A stretch of 48,205 nucleotides of DNA from Planctomycetaceae bacterium (GCA_024638965.1 JAHEJI010000015.1:1-48205); one strand, 5' to 3'; shown: positions 16,993 through 26,507, counted from the first letter of the stretch. The notes: a model not told the origin generated them from the sequence alone. Program-made: numbers and translations.

Positions 16993-18363
16993 TTGCCCTT
17001 TATCGGAATCAGTTCCTTGAAACGTATTTCAGCCGTCCTAGTTTCGCTGTTTCTGTTAACCTCGACCGTTTCGGCAAATGCAGAAGACGACTCAACGAGG
17101 CAAGCTTTACGTCCGAATATCGTGCTAATTATGGCAGACGATTTGGGGTTCGAGACGATTGGTGCATACGGCGGGGTCTCGTACAAAACACCGGTTCTCG
17201 ATGATCTGGCACGACAAGGCGTTCGCTTTGAACACTGTTACGCCCAACCGCTCTGTACGCCGACTCGAGTCAAGCTGATGACGGGCCAATCCAATATCCG
17301 CAACTATGTGGACTTCGGAGTGCTGCATCGCAGCCAAAAAACGTTTGCAAATCTGTTTCGCGATTCCGGATACGCGACTTGTATTGTCGGTAAGTGGCAG
17401 CTTGGCACGGAACTCGACGTACCCAAGCATTTTGGTTTCGCCGAACACTGCTTGTGGCATTTTGAAACCCGCAAGGAGCGATTCCCCAATCCGGTTTTGA
17501 CCACCAATGGAAAGACAAAACAGTACATCAATGGAGAGTATGGCCCCGATATCGTGGCCCAGTATGGAATGGACTTCATCCGCAGAAACAAAGACCGACC
17601 GTTTTTGCTGTACTACCCAATGATTTTGACGCATTGCCCCTTTTGTCCTACGCCCGATTCGCAAGACTGGGATCCAAAAAGCAAGGGCTCGCCAAAATAC
17701 AAAGGTGATCCAAAGTACTTCGGTGATATGGTTTTTTATATGGACAAAATCGTTGGACAACTCCTGACGTGCCTCGAAGAAACTGGCGTTCGAGACCATA
17801 CGATTGTGATTTTCGTAGGCGATAACGGAACTGATCGACCGATCGTTTCGAAATTGGAGGATGGTCGAGCAATCGCCGGGGCGAAAAACAAAACCATTGA
17901 CGCCGGAATGCGAGTTCCCCTGATCGTGGATTGGCCAGGCAGGGCCGCCAAGGGGCAGGTCGTTGATGATCTGGTCGACATGAGTGATTTCTTGCCGACG
18001 ATTTGCCAAGCTGGCGGTATTGGATTGCCCAAAGATTTCATCGTCGACGGGCAGTCCTTCCTGCCGCAAGTGAAAGGCCAAACCGGGAAACCACGAGATT
18101 CAATCTACGTCTGGTATTCGCGTAACGGAGAGAAAAAGAAGAACTTCGCTCCGAAGATCTTTGCCCGCAACCAGCAATACAAGTTGTATTCGTCCGGCCC
18201 ATTATTCGATGTCGTCTTAGATCCTTTGGAGAAACAACCTCTAAATATAGAAACTTTGGACGACAAAGTTCACGATGTCCGCAATCAATTGCAGACCAAG
18301 ATCGATCAATATAAGGGGCTACGACTGAGTTCGATCAAGCAGGCGAAGACAGCTGACAACTGA
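16993..18363 (+). CDS. Secreted sulfatase, arylsulfatase A family
   Basis: A 456-residue protein starting at TTG (16993); AAGGGA seven bases before supports it, and no ATG occurs until inside the catalytic fold. A signal peptide (LKRISAVLVSLFLLTSTVSANA) leads to the sulfatase fold: metal-binding NIVLIMADDLG, then CTPTR near residue 88, whose cysteine would be converted to formylglycine, and GKWQLG near 137, where the usual histidine of GKWHLG is glutamine. Metal ligands FVGDNGTD near 275 are present. Planctomycetes carry many such enzymes for algal polysaccharides. The neighbouring aminosugar enzyme hints at a sulfated aminosugar substrate; that is inference. The Q for H change may alter activity. 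Confidence 0.9.
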   Translation: MPFIGISSLKRISAVLVSLFLLTSTVSANAEDDSTRQALRPNIVLIMADDLGFETIGAYGGVSYKTPVLDDLARQGVRFEHCYAQPLCTPTRVKLMTGQSNIRNYVDFGVLHRSQKTFANLFRDSGYATCIVGKWQLGTELDVPKHFGFAEHCLWHFETRKERFPNPVLTTNGKTKQYINGEYGPDIVAQYGMDFIRRNKDRPFLLYYPMILTHCPFCPTPDSQDWDPKSKGSPKYKGDPKYFGDMVFYMDKIVGQLLTCLEETGVRDHTIVIFVGDNGTDRPIVSKLEDGRAIAGAKNKTIDAGMRVPLIVDWPGRAAKGQVVDDLVDMSDFLPTICQAGGIGLPKDFIVDGQSFLPQVKGQTGKPRDSIYVWYSRNGEKKKNFAPKIFARNQQYKLYSSGPLFDVVLDPLEKQPLNIETLDDKVHDVRNQLQTKIDQYKGLRLSSIKQAKTADN

Positions 18364-18395
18364 TTCCTTCGTGTGTGTTTCGCCTTGAGACGAGG

Positions 18396-20378
18396 CTAGA
18401 GAAACGAAACATCTCCCTCCCAGCGCACAAATCCTTCGATGGCTTCATACTCGGCCAACCCGAGGGAATCAAAAAGTCGGGCTGTTGTCGCGTTGCGATC
18501 TTCGGCGCGTTGCCAGAATTCGCGAGCGTCATGGCCTGGAAAAACCGCACGATCTTTTTTTGATTCGTGCTTAAAGATCGCGTTGCGCTTTAGCATCACT
18601 TCGTTGGGGCTGAGCGGAACGGCCATATCAATTTCGTGCGGCTCCCATTCGTGCCAGGCACCTCGATACAGCCAAATGGTGCATTGTTGATACCAGTCAT
18701 CCTTTTCAACTTGTTGACACGCCTGCAGAACCGCACGCAAACAAGTGCGGTGGGTTCCATGCGGATCTCTCAAATCACCAGCAGCGTAAATTTGGTGCGG
18801 TTGTATCTGCTCAAGCAATTCGACGATCATTTTGATATCTCGTTCACCGAGTGGCTTCTTTTTGACGGTGCCAGTTTCGTAAAACGGCAAGTTCATAAAA
18901 TGCAGGTTGGATTCGGGTACGCCGCACATTCGAGTCGCGGCTCTTGCTTCTCCCTGGCGAATCAAACCTTTGATGACTTGAACCTCGGGGCTGTCAACCT
19001 GGCCCGCTTTTTTGTGGCGAAGAAACGTCTCAATGTGTTCTTCCAACTTAGACGCTTTTTTTGGGGCCACACCGAACGCTTTGTTAAAGTCAGCCATGAA
19101 ATCGCAAAACCGAATCGCGTCATCATCAAACACCGCGATATTGCCGGAAGTTTGATAGGCCACATGAACTTCGTGGCCCTGGTCGACAAGTCGGATCAAG
19201 GTTCCACCCATCGATATGACGTCGTCATCCGGGTGGGGCGAGAAGATCAATACGCGTTTCGGAAAGATATCGTCGTGAGGGCGCCTCCGATCTCCCGGCA
19301 TTTTTTTTTCGTCCGGTTTACCTCCCGGCCAGCCCGCGATCGTGCTGTTGATTTGGCGAAATACTCTGATGTTGATGTCATAAGCCGCGCCATGATCGGC
19401 CAGCAAATCCTGGAGGCCTTCCTCGTTGTAATCTTCGTCGGTAAGTTTCAAAATTGGCTTTTTCTGCTTCTGAGCGAGCCAAATAACCGCTTTTCGAATC
19501 AAATATTTATTCCATCCAATCGGCCCGACTAGCCACGGACAGTGATTGCGTGTCAATGAATCGGCCGCTGCCCGGTCCAAAATGAAACAAGCGTTGGGAT
19601 GATCCTGAAGAAAACTCGCGGAAACAATGGAAGAAACGTCGCCTTCAACCGCTTCCGCCACGATCGACGCTTTGTGTTCACCAAATGCGATAATGAAGAT
19701 TTCCCTCGCACTGAGAATGGTGCCGACGCCCATGGTAATGGCTCGCCGCGGGACGTTCTCTTCACCATAAAAATCACCGGCAGCGTCCGTGCGGGTAACA
19801 CGATCGAGCGTGATTAAACGGGTCGTGCTTTTTTTGCTTGAACCTGGCTCGTTAAACCCAATATGGCCGGTTCGGCCAATTCCAAGAATCTGGATGTCAA
19901 TTCCCCCGTTCAGCTCGATCAGCGTTTCGTAACGTGCGCAGAATTCTGCAACATCATGTTTAGAAATGGTTCCGTCGGGAATGTTGATTTTCTCGCTTGG
20001 AATATCAACATGGTCAAAAAGGTGTTCGTTCATGAAGCGGACATAACTCTGCAGGGCGTCCGGGTTCATTGGATAATATTCATCCAGGTTAAAGGTGATC
20101 ACGTTTGCAAAAGAGAGGGCTTCTTGTTTGTGAATCCGCACCAGTTCGTTGTAAACGCCAACCGGAGTGCTGCCCGTCGCTAGACCCAGGACGCAGTTTC
20201 GACCCTCCTCTTGGCGGAGTCGCATCAAGTTCGCGATTCGGCTGGCAACTGCCGCTGAAGCATCGCGAGCGTGGTCAAAAACCTGGCACGGTATTTTTTC
20301 GAATTGATTCTGGGTCGTATCAATTTTCGGAAGAGAATCTTCCAAAGACGTTTCCATGGCAATCGTCCAATGTGTCAT
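18396..20378 (-). CDS. nagB: Glucosamine-6-phosphate deaminase fused to PIG-L/LmbE deacetylase domain
   Basis: A 660-residue two-domain protein. Residues about 35-290 are NagB: GLATGSTPVGVYNELVRIHK, FNLDEYYPMNPDALQSYVRF and GIGRTGHIGFNEPGSS carry the active-site loop and catalytic Asp/Glu. After a linker, residues about 370-620 are a PIG-L/LmbE domain with the zinc motif SPHPDDDVISMGGT near 383 and a later HGTHRTC. NagB turns glucosamine-6-phosphate into fructose-6-phosphate and ammonia; the second domain belongs to N-acetyl-sugar deacetylases. The fusion therefore suggests deacetylation and deamination in one chain. Fused forms like this are known from Bacteroidetes and planctomycetes. It converges on the sulfatase gene 32 bases away. 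Confidence 0.92.
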   Translation of the reverse strand: MTHWTIAMETSLEDSLPKIDTTQNQFEKIPCQVFDHARDASAAVASRIANLMRLRQEEGRNCVLGLATGSTPVGVYNELVRIHKQEALSFANVITFNLDEYYPMNPDALQSYVRFMNEHLFDHVDIPSEKINIPDGTISKHDVAEFCARYETLIELNGGIDIQILGIGRTGHIGFNEPGSSKKSTTRLITLDRVTRTDAAGDFYGEENVPRRAITMGVGTILSAREIFIIAFGEHKASIVAEAVEGDVSSIVSASFLQDHPNACFILDRAAADSLTRNHCPWLVGPIGWNKYLIRKAVIWLAQKQKKPILKLTDEDYNEEGLQDLLADHGAAYDINIRVFRQINSTIAGWPGGKPDEKKMPGDRRRPHDDIFPKRVLIFSPHPDDDVISMGGTLIRLVDQGHEVHVAYQTSGNIAVFDDDAIRFCDFMADFNKAFGVAPKKASKLEEHIETFLRHKKAGQVDSPEVQVIKGLIRQGEARAATRMCGVPESNLHFMNLPFYETGTVKKKPLGERDIKMIVELLEQIQPHQIYAAGDLRDPHGTHRTCLRAVLQACQQVEKDDWYQQCTIWLYRGAWHEWEPHEIDMAVPLSPNEVMLKRNAIFKHESKKDRAVFPGHDAREFWQRAEDRNATTARLFDSLGLAEYEAIEGFVRWEGDVSFL

Positions 20379-20671
20379 AGTTTTCCAGCGGTCGACTGGA
20401 GCGGAAGTGTTGACTAATTTTTGTCAGCCGAGAGCTGATTGCCAAGGTCATCGATCGCCATTCCAGCTGCTTTATCGGTGTAATTTGAATGGCTAGAACG
20501 AGCAAAATGAAGAAGAGCGGTCCATTCTTTCATAAATGAACAACTTCGCAGAGAAAAATCCATCACATCCGGCTCTCCGTGGCTTCAACCTTTCGCGGAG
20601 GTACTAGACGGGGTTGGTCGCGTTGGCTTGCCGCCAAGCCAGTTGTTTGAAGCTCATTTTGTAGCCCAAAC
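20379..20671. other. Gap with a short stem-loop, no gene
   Basis: No supported gene. It holds the promoter region of nagB (on the left) and the 3' end of the PilZ transcript. A seven-pair stem-loop lies at 20624-20641. Confidence 0.5.
20624..20641. terminator. Possible terminator hairpin after PilZ gene
   Basis: TGGCTTG-CCGC-CAAGCCA forms a perfect seven-pair stem. It lies 31 bases past the PilZ stop. The T-rich tail is on the plus-strand side, not on the side expected for the PilZ transcript, so the call is weak. Confidence 0.3.
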
Positions 20672-21055
20672 TCAGCTAACGAATTGAACACCCGCCAGAT
20701 AGAGCGGATACTCAGTGCCGACCGACAGATTGTAACAGACGCGGGCAATCACCGTCGCCTGAGTTTGTTCCGGCATCGCGATTCGAATGTACTCATGGAG
20801 GAGCGGGTCTTTGCAAATAAAACCCATTCCATTCGAACTGATGTCGCGCGTAATTGTGTGAAACGACTCGCCATCAGCTTGGAAGTCCATATCCAACGGT
20901 TGAATCACCACCGTGACTGAACGAAGCATACGGTCTTCACTTCGTTTGTCGACGCCGCAATGGAAACCAGTTAGCTCTTTCAACGCCGCGTAAAAGTTAT
21001 TCTTCGAACTGATTACAGGACCTTGATCGGAAGGGTCGTGCTGATTGTCGTGCAT
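20672..21055 (-). CDS. PilZ domain protein
   Basis: A 127-residue protein from the ATG at 21055, chosen because AGGAG lies six to seven bases before it. The PilZ signature is present: a basic stretch KRSEDRMLRS before the first strand and DISSNGMGF about 38 residues later (D/N-x-S-x-x-G). PilZ domains bind cyclic di-GMP through these two motifs; the spacing here fits a binding-competent domain. No other domain is attached, so it would be a free-standing cyclic di-GMP receptor. Stand-alone, with no operon partner visible; the downstream output is unknown. Confidence 0.8.
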   Translation of the reverse strand: MHDNQHDPSDQGPVISSKNNFYAALKELTGFHCGVDKRSEDRMLRSVTVVIQPLDMDFQADGESFHTITRDISSNGMGFICKDPLLHEYIRIAMPEQTQATVIARVCYNLSVGTEYPLYLAGVQFVS

Positions 21056-21282
21056 CGACAACTCCTAATAGAAAAAACGACTGGCGAGATGACTGAAGTG
21101 AGGCGGTTGACCGATTGCCCATCGAAAACGTAGCTCACGAATCAAAGCGAGTGGCGGATTTTTAGGGCAGCACCGGTTATATTATTGGTGAATCAATCGA
21201 AATATGCCGACGGATCCAGCGGGCTTGCGAACATTTCTTACGCTTCCCGTCCTTCGCCGTAACCATCTCCCCAAGAATTGGG

Positions 21283-23244
21283 TCAAAACGGCGAATCTAA
21301 AAAACTTGATTCAGCGACCGCTTCGGTAACTTGATCCATCACTTGAGCGAACGGAATGTGTTGGCAGCTTCCAAACGAATCGTGGCGCGAGAGTTTGCTG
21401 CGGGTGAGAGCCGGTGAAGTCATTCCACAAAGGAACCGGGCAACAGAACGACCGCTGTTGAGCGCCGCAGGATGTTCGCCAATCAAATATTTGACCGTCT
21501 TGATTGTCGATTCGGCCAACTCGGGAGCAGGAGCTAATTCGATCTTGAACGGGCCTTCACTTAAACAATATGAACAATGACCGCAATCGCGATCGAGCGG
21601 TTGCCCAAAGTGGGTTGAAAGAAATCCGGCTTGGCATTGAGTTGCCCTGGCCAGGTCGAGGACTTGTTCCGCGCGGGCAATTTCCGCTTGCTCACGCTGT
21701 TGAATTCGTTGCCAGAATTCCTCCACCCGTTCGTCTATCGCTGGGAACGATTGTCGTCTGCGATAGCCATGCACGAGACCGCTGACACGAAGTTCAATCC
21801 AGCCTTTCTCCGCAAAATAGTCAAGTGCTTTGACGATCCGCGATCGTTCGCAAGCAAGCTTTTTCATGGCCGCCGGGATGTCGATGTAAAACCAGACTTT
21901 GCGCTTTCTACTGCTTGCCAAGAGTTGTTTGGCAAACTGATGTCGTTCACCCGAAAAGTTGTCAAGGATGACGCTAGAAGCAACATTAGGCTTGAATGCG
22001 TACTCGTCATAGCGCGGTGAGGTGGATTCCAGATATCCGTCCAACTCCAGATACGTCAACATAGTCTTGATCACGAGCGTTTTGATATCACAAATATTTC
22101 CTAACTTGAATTGACTTATAAAAAATTCGTCGTCCTGTCGGTCGATTTCTTCGACGAAGGATTTGATTGATTGGGGCGACGGCGTGTCACCGTACACAAA
22201 ATTCTCCTGCGTGATCCGATCTTTGGGAACCAACAGCATCTCGCACCGGGAGACTTGTCCGTCACGCCCGGCGCGGCCAATTTCTTGAGCGTAATTTTCG
22301 ATTGATTTCGGCGGGTTGAAGTGGTAAACGTACCGAATATCAGATTTGTCGATGCCCATTCCAAAAGCGATCGTGGCGACGACGATGTTATTCTGGCCGG
22401 TCATAAACCATTCCTGAATCTCGTTTCGCTGCTCGGTTTCCATACCTGCGTGATATGCCTTTGCAGACAGTCCGGCGTCAACGCATGCTTGGGCGACATG
22501 TTCCGAAGTCTTTTGCAACGTTACATAAATGATTGTGGCTCCCGGAGGTTCCGACTTTAATCGGTCAAGCAAAACATCAATACGTTCTGTTTCGTTCACA
22601 ATCTGTGAACGGATATGCAGATTGGGCCGAAAGAAGTCCGTACAAATAACGTTGTCGGTGCGTATGTCAAAGGCTTGACAGATGTCAATTTGAACGGTCG
22701 GCGTGGCCGTGGCGGTCAAAGCCAATACACGTTCGACGTTTAATTCTTTTGCGATGGTTGCCAGTTTGAGATAGTCAGGCCGGAAGTTATGACCCCATTG
22801 GCTGATACAGTGGGCCTCGTCGATTGCAAACAGCGAAATGGAAGCGCCGTCCAACGAGTTGCGAAATCGTTCATTGAAAAAACGCTCGGGTGCGACGTAG
22901 AGCAGCTTGGCCACGCCACTTCGAACGTGATCCATCGCCGTGCGATATTCTTCGCCCGTCAGGCTGGAATCCAATCTCACCGCTGCAACACCCTTTGCTT
23001 TCAGCTGGTCGATCTGATCTTTCATTAATGCGATCAACGGGGACACAACAAGGGTCAGGCCTTCGAATGCGAGTGCCGGAAGTTGGTAACAAAGCGACTT
23101 TCCTCCACCCGTCGGGAAAACAGAAAGCACTGAGTCGCCATTGAGCAGCCGTTGAATAACATCCAGTTGACCAGTCTTGAATTCAGACCAACCAAAATAC
23201 TGGTTCAGAATATCTCGCGGATCAATTTTGATGGAAGTGGGCAT
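21283..23244 (-). CDS. recQ: ATP-dependent DNA helicase RecQ
   Basis: A 653-residue superfamily 2 helicase. Walker A TGGGKS at 45-50, DEAH at 142-145 followed by CISQWGHNFRPDY, motif VI near 325 (EIGRAGRDGQVSRCEM), and a zinc-binding RQC region with the cysteines in CQAGFLSTHFG and DCGHCSYC. A winged-helix part is visible (VKALDYFAEKGWIELRVSG). The C-terminal end lacks a clear HRDC domain and is followed by a short planctomycete-style tail. Role: DNA repair and recombination. No operon partners. Confidence 0.93.
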   Translation of the reverse strand: MPTSIKIDPRDILNQYFGWSEFKTGQLDVIQRLLNGDSVLSVFPTGGGKSLCYQLPALAFEGLTLVVSPLIALMKDQIDQLKAKGVAAVRLDSSLTGEEYRTAMDHVRSGVAKLLYVAPERFFNERFRNSLDGASISLFAIDEAHCISQWGHNFRPDYLKLATIAKELNVERVLALTATATPTVQIDICQAFDIRTDNVICTDFFRPNLHIRSQIVNETERIDVLLDRLKSEPPGATIIYVTLQKTSEHVAQACVDAGLSAKAYHAGMETEQRNEIQEWFMTGQNNIVVATIAFGMGIDKSDIRYVYHFNPPKSIENYAQEIGRAGRDGQVSRCEMLLVPKDRITQENFVYGDTPSPQSIKSFVEEIDRQDDEFFISQFKLGNICDIKTLVIKTMLTYLELDGYLESTSPRYDEYAFKPNVASSVILDNFSGERHQFAKQLLASSRKRKVWFYIDIPAAMKKLACERSRIVKALDYFAEKGWIELRVSGLVHGYRRRQSFPAIDERVEEFWQRIQQREQAEIARAEQVLDLARATQCQAGFLSTHFGQPLDRDCGHCSYCLSEGPFKIELAPAPELAESTIKTVKYLIGEHPAALNSGRSVARFLCGMTSPALTRSKLSRHDSFGSCQHIPFAQVMDQVTEAVAESSFLDSPF

Positions 23245-23469
23245 TGCAAATCAATCAAATAACAAATGGAAGAATCCGGTCAACTACAAGACGCAATAAA
23301 TGAGGCAATAAATGACAAGCTCGCTTGCAGTATACAAAGTAACACTATTCGGTCAACTACCTCATCGAAAACAGCCGTTAAATTGGATCCCAGTTTTCCC
23401 GATTTTCGTTGCCGAACTTGGGTAGCCAAGTGGCTGCTACGGATATTCTGAAATCTTGCATCGGTAAAA

Positions 23470-24576
23470 TCAGCTCGAAGAAAACCAGCCTTTGCGCCAG
23501 AAGAACGCGAGCATTCCAAAAGACACAACCGCCATCAGGCCAATCGCGAACAGATACCCGTAAGGCCATGCCAATTCGGGCATGTTTGCGGGATGCTGTG
23601 TGTCAAAATTCATGCCGTATAAACCGGCAATAAAACCGAGCGGAATGAAAATCGTCCCAATAATCGTCAGAACCTTCATCACCTCATTCATTCGATAACT
23701 AATCATTGACATTTGATAGTCGCGCAAGTTGGAACACATTTCACGATACGTGTCCAGCAAATCGACGAGTTGAATCGTGTGGTCATAACAGTCGCGAAGA
23801 TAAACACGAGTCTCCTCCGTAATCAATGAAATCGCTTCTGGTTTCAGCGACAGCAGCGCGTCTCGCAAGGGGCGAATCGCGCGACGCAATGCCATCAATT
23901 CACCGCGCAAGTTGTGAATCATTTCCATGTAATTACCGGATTGCCTACCAGAGAGCTGAATATCAAGTTGTTCCATCTTTTCTCCATACTCATCAACAAC
24001 CGGAAAGTAGCCGTCAATGACCGCGTCAATTAATGCATAGGCCAAATAGTCTGCACCATTTTGACGGATTCGTCCGCGCGATTCACTCAGACGCTCCCGA
24101 ACCGAATCGAAACAGTCACCGGCTCTTTCCTGAATTGTCAGGACAAAATTCTTGCCGAGAAAAATGCTGACTTGTTCATTGTCCAGAATGTCATGGCTAA
24201 TCCGGACCATTCGCAACACGATAAAAACTTGATCTTCATAAGCTTCGACCTTTGCTCGCTGGTGAACGTTGACTACGTCTTCCATCGCCAGTCGGTGGAT
24301 TCCGAAGACTTCGCTCAGTTCGTGAAAAGTTTCCGCATTGCCTAACCCATTGACATTGACCCAGGTGACTGACTGGTCAGTGATATGCTTTGCAAGGTTG
24401 GAAACTTCGGCTCCTTCTTTCTTGACGAAGTTCCGTTCTGTGTAGTTGATAACGGTGATTGTTGGCGCGGGTGCATCAAGAGGAACCGAAAGCGTTCCAG
24501 GTGCGGAACCCGGTGCTGTTCGTTTTTGGATACGAGGTGGCTTTCGAGATCGGTGGCGGTGTTTCTTTTTCGACAT
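23470..24576 (-). CDS. corA: CorA-type magnesium/cobalt channel
   Basis: A 368-residue protein with a basic N-terminal tail (KKKHRHRSRKPPR), a cytoplasmic alpha/beta funnel, long helices, then two C-terminal membrane segments with the pore motif YGMNF (GMN at 321-323). The family imports Mg2+ or Co2+ as a homopentamer in the inner membrane. A second Mg2+ carrier (MgtE type) lies at 41313. The gene sits about 100 bases after the LapA-domain gene on the same strand. Confidence 0.92.
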   Translation of the reverse strand: MSKKKHRHRSRKPPRIQKRTAPGSAPGTLSVPLDAPAPTITVINYTERNFVKKEGAEVSNLAKHITDQSVTWVNVNGLGNAETFHELSEVFGIHRLAMEDVVNVHQRAKVEAYEDQVFIVLRMVRISHDILDNEQVSIFLGKNFVLTIQERAGDCFDSVRERLSESRGRIRQNGADYLAYALIDAVIDGYFPVVDEYGEKMEQLDIQLSGRQSGNYMEMIHNLRGELMALRRAIRPLRDALLSLKPEAISLITEETRVYLRDCYDHTIQLVDLLDTYREMCSNLRDYQMSMISYRMNEVMKVLTIIGTIFIPLGFIAGLYGMNFDTQHPANMPELAWPYGYLFAIGLMAVVSFGMLAFFWRKGWFSSS

Positions 24577-24678
24577 GCTGACAGTCTATTTCGTGAAAGG
24601 ACTGAGGAACACCACACCCTAAATTCGGCAAGTCGTGGCTCTAATAACCCGGGTTGGAGACCAATTGACAGGGAACGT

Positions 24679-24906
24679 CTATTTGGCTGTGAGTGAAAAC
24701 CGGGCGCCGCTCAACCACCCAATTACAAATCCGATAGCGAGCATGACGAACAAAAGCACGGCTCTGGGCATAGTTACGGTTGCAAACAACAAACGAGTTT
24801 CAACGTTAGCGGTGTTCTGAATCGCGATGATCAAAACAATGATTGCCAATACGGCGATGAAAATTAATTTGAGTTTCCGCATGATACTTTGGTTTCCTTC
24901 CGGCAT
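24679..24906 (-). CDS. Small LapA-domain (DUF1049) membrane protein
   Basis: A 75-residue protein with two membrane helices (about residues 12-28 and 47-65) separated by a polar loop with QNTANVETRLLFATVTMPRA, the pattern of the LapA/DUF1049 family. The ATG at 24906 has a good GGGGAAGAG upstream; a second ATG eight codons in is less well placed. Relatives take part in envelope and lipopolysaccharide assembly. Probable start of a short unit with corA. Confidence 0.82.
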   Translation of the reverse strand: MPEGNQSIMRKLKLIFIAVLAIIVLIIAIQNTANVETRLLFATVTMPRAVLLFVMLAIGFVIGWLSGARFSLTAK

Positions 24907-24966
24907 GATCTCTTCCCCTTATTCTGTTGAAATTCAGTTGGATTCTCTCCATGTTGACGGGCAAAC

Positions 24967-25893
24967 CTATGTTTCTTCGACGATCGGTGAAACAAATCCG
25001 TGTGGTTTAAGAGTAAACACTGAGCAATCCACTTGCCGCAATACTCGTTCCGCCGTATTGCCAATCAAGAGTCCCGAAACTCCTTGACGCGCAACGCTAC
25101 CCAGCACCAGCAAACTTGGACGAATTTCCTCGACTGCGGAAAGGATCACCTCATCAGAAAAACCACATTCAAACGTTACGTTCTCCGGTTTGATGGGCCG
25201 TTCGCTTTCAGATAGAAACCGTGACAAGTTTTCTCTGCATTTGCGCCCGTATTCTTTCTCATATTTCTCGTATCTTCGGATCGTATCGGCTTGGACCGCG
25301 TGGCCGAAGACCTTTGCAGGAACTTGGTAGGCCGCAACAACGAACAATTTGCAGTCGAAGGCGTTCGCAATTGCAGAGGCGTTTCGAACCAGTTCGTGGT
25401 TTAGTTTTTGCTCATCGTCGGTTGTTTCGGGGTTGATCGCGACCAAAACTCGATGAAGTGGTTGTTTAGATTTCGGATTAACGATCCAAACCGGAACCGG
25501 ACAATGCCGAATCAGCCTCATATCAAGGCTGCCGAATAGAAAATCAGTTGCCTTTGAACTGGCTTCCTTGATCAACAAGTCATGCTCACCGGAGACAACG
25601 CATTGGACCAGTTTTACAATTGGACGCCCTGTTTGCACGCTGGTGGTCACACCGGACTTTCCAAAGTCGATGCCTTTCACGAGCTCACTCAATGATTTAT
25701 GACGATGGCAAGCTGGCGTTTCGTCAAAATCTTCCTCGAACAAGTCGTGCCAAAATGCGCTCAAAGGAGGTTGCACATCAACCACATTGATATTGACATC
25801 GGCGGCCGACAATTTGGAGGCCAACTCAAGGGCTTTTGCTGACTTCTCGTATCCGTCTTGAAAAACAAGAATTTTTTTGAACGGTGTTTGCAT
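24967..25893 (-). CDS. Tandem universal stress protein (two Usp domains)
   Basis: A 308-residue cytosolic protein from the ATG at 25893 (GAGG upstream). The first Usp domain (about 1-145) begins FKKILVFQDG and ends with HCPVPVWIVNP. The second (about 150-305) begins HRVLVAINPETTDDEQ and contains LLVLGSVARQGVSGLLIGNTAERVL, the nucleotide-binding G-x2-G-x9-G pattern. The second domain should bind ATP; in the first this motif is weak. It lies downstream of a strong sigma-54 promoter sequence at 26198-26213, with a possible small gene between. Stress role is known for the family; the trigger is unknown. Confidence 0.88.
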   Translation of the reverse strand: MQTPFKKILVFQDGYEKSAKALELASKLSAADVNINVVDVQPPLSAFWHDLFEEDFDETPACHRHKSLSELVKGIDFGKSGVTTSVQTGRPIVKLVQCVVSGEHDLLIKEASSKATDFLFGSLDMRLIRHCPVPVWIVNPKSKQPLHRVLVAINPETTDDEQKLNHELVRNASAIANAFDCKLFVVAAYQVPAKVFGHAVQADTIRRYEKYEKEYGRKCRENLSRFLSESERPIKPENVTFECGFSDEVILSAVEEIRPSLLVLGSVARQGVSGLLIGNTAERVLRQVDCSVFTLKPHGFVSPIVEET

Positions 25894-25968
25894 CGCCAGT
25901 CCTCGCTCCATGAACAGGCCAAATATTTCAATAATATCGGTCATTGAACGCAAAATATAAAGGCGGCG

Positions 25969-26166
25969 TCACGAGCCGCTGATACAAGTCCAGCCCCATC
26001 GACGATACCCATGACGTTGGCAAACACCATCAATCTCGCAAGTGCTCAAACCGATCAACAAATGACGAACTTCAAGTGTTCTGCGAATGGTTCGTCTTTG
26101 GGTGTGTTCCTGAATCAAAATTTCAACTCGGACACAAGAGCCAAGCAAGTCGGCGTGGGTGGCCAT
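25969..26166 (-). CDS. Possible 65-residue protein between sigma-54 promoter and Usp gene
   Basis: From the ATG at 26166 (AGGG nine bases before) the ORF encodes MATHADLLGSCVRVEILIQE followed by a basic helix-like stretch (HTQRRTIRRTLEVRHLLIG) and a Trp/Cys-containing end. I recognise no domain. The minus-strand ORF extends further up, but the part upstream of the sigma-54 element would not be transcribed from it and looks non-coding. It ends 75 bases before the Usp start. It may instead be untranslated leader. Confidence 0.35.
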   Translation of the reverse strand: MATHADLLGSCVRVEILIQEHTQRRTIRRTLEVRHLLIGLSTCEIDGVCQRHGYRRWGWTCISGS

Positions 26167-26197
26167 TATCTGCATCCCTATTCGTATTCGAGGCAAA

Positions 26198-26213
26198 GCA
26201 ATTGGCGTGCCAA
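26198..26213 (-). promoter_or_regulatory. Sigma-54 (-24/-12) promoter upstream of tandem Usp
   Basis: Read on the minus strand the sequence is TTGGCACGCCAATTGC: GG and GC separated by ten bases, matching TTGGCAC-N5-TTGC. Transcription would begin near 26186 and run toward the tandem Usp gene. A GTGGACAA-TTT-TTGTCCAC palindrome at 26333-26351 lies about 125 bases upstream, a usual distance for an activator site. Confidence 0.75.
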
Positions 26214-26332
26214 CATCTGTTTCGTCATTTAATGCTACTGGATCCGACTGCGGTTCAACCGTCGTTTCAACCCTAGCGCGGGTGGCAACCAAGCTACCAG
26301 TTTGAGATTGAGGCGCGCAGGCGCTGAGCGGC

Positions 26333-26351
26333 GTGGACAATTTTTGTCCAC
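26333..26351. promoter_or_regulatory. Perfect palindrome, possible activator site
   Basis: GTGGACAA and TTGTCCAC are perfect reverse complements around TTT. It is placed about 120-140 bases upstream of the minus-strand sigma-54 promoter. I found no copy of it at the other sigma-54 promoters, so its assignment as an enhancer is weak. Confidence 0.35.
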
Positions 26352-26451
26352 CTCGAGCATTCGAAGATCTACCGCGGAATCGATGTCGTCGGTAAAACCA
26401 GCTTGAACTGGTTTGCCACAAGATCGTGCAACATCAAAATGGCTGAAAATC

Positions 26452-26471
26452 TTGGCAAAATTTCATGCCAA
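26452..26471. promoter_or_regulatory. Inverted repeat TTGGCA-N8-TGCCAA
   Basis: Perfect six-base arms 8 bases apart, about 37-56 bases upstream of the plus-strand -24/-12-like site. The GG-to-GC spacing inside it is 11, so it is not itself a good sigma-54 promoter; an operator is more likely. Confidence 0.3.
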
Positions 26472-26507
26472 CAAAATTTTGGAAAACTTTTTGCCGATGA
26501 ATTCTTC

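Noticed and set aside
26167-26421. Upstream extension of the 65-residue ORF to a 150-residue protein
   Set aside because: The upstream part covers a sigma-54 promoter and a palindrome and has no coding character.
26452-26471. The TTGGCA...TGCCAA repeat as a sigma-54 promoter
   Set aside because: The spacing between GG and GC is eleven bases, not ten, and there is no TTGC.
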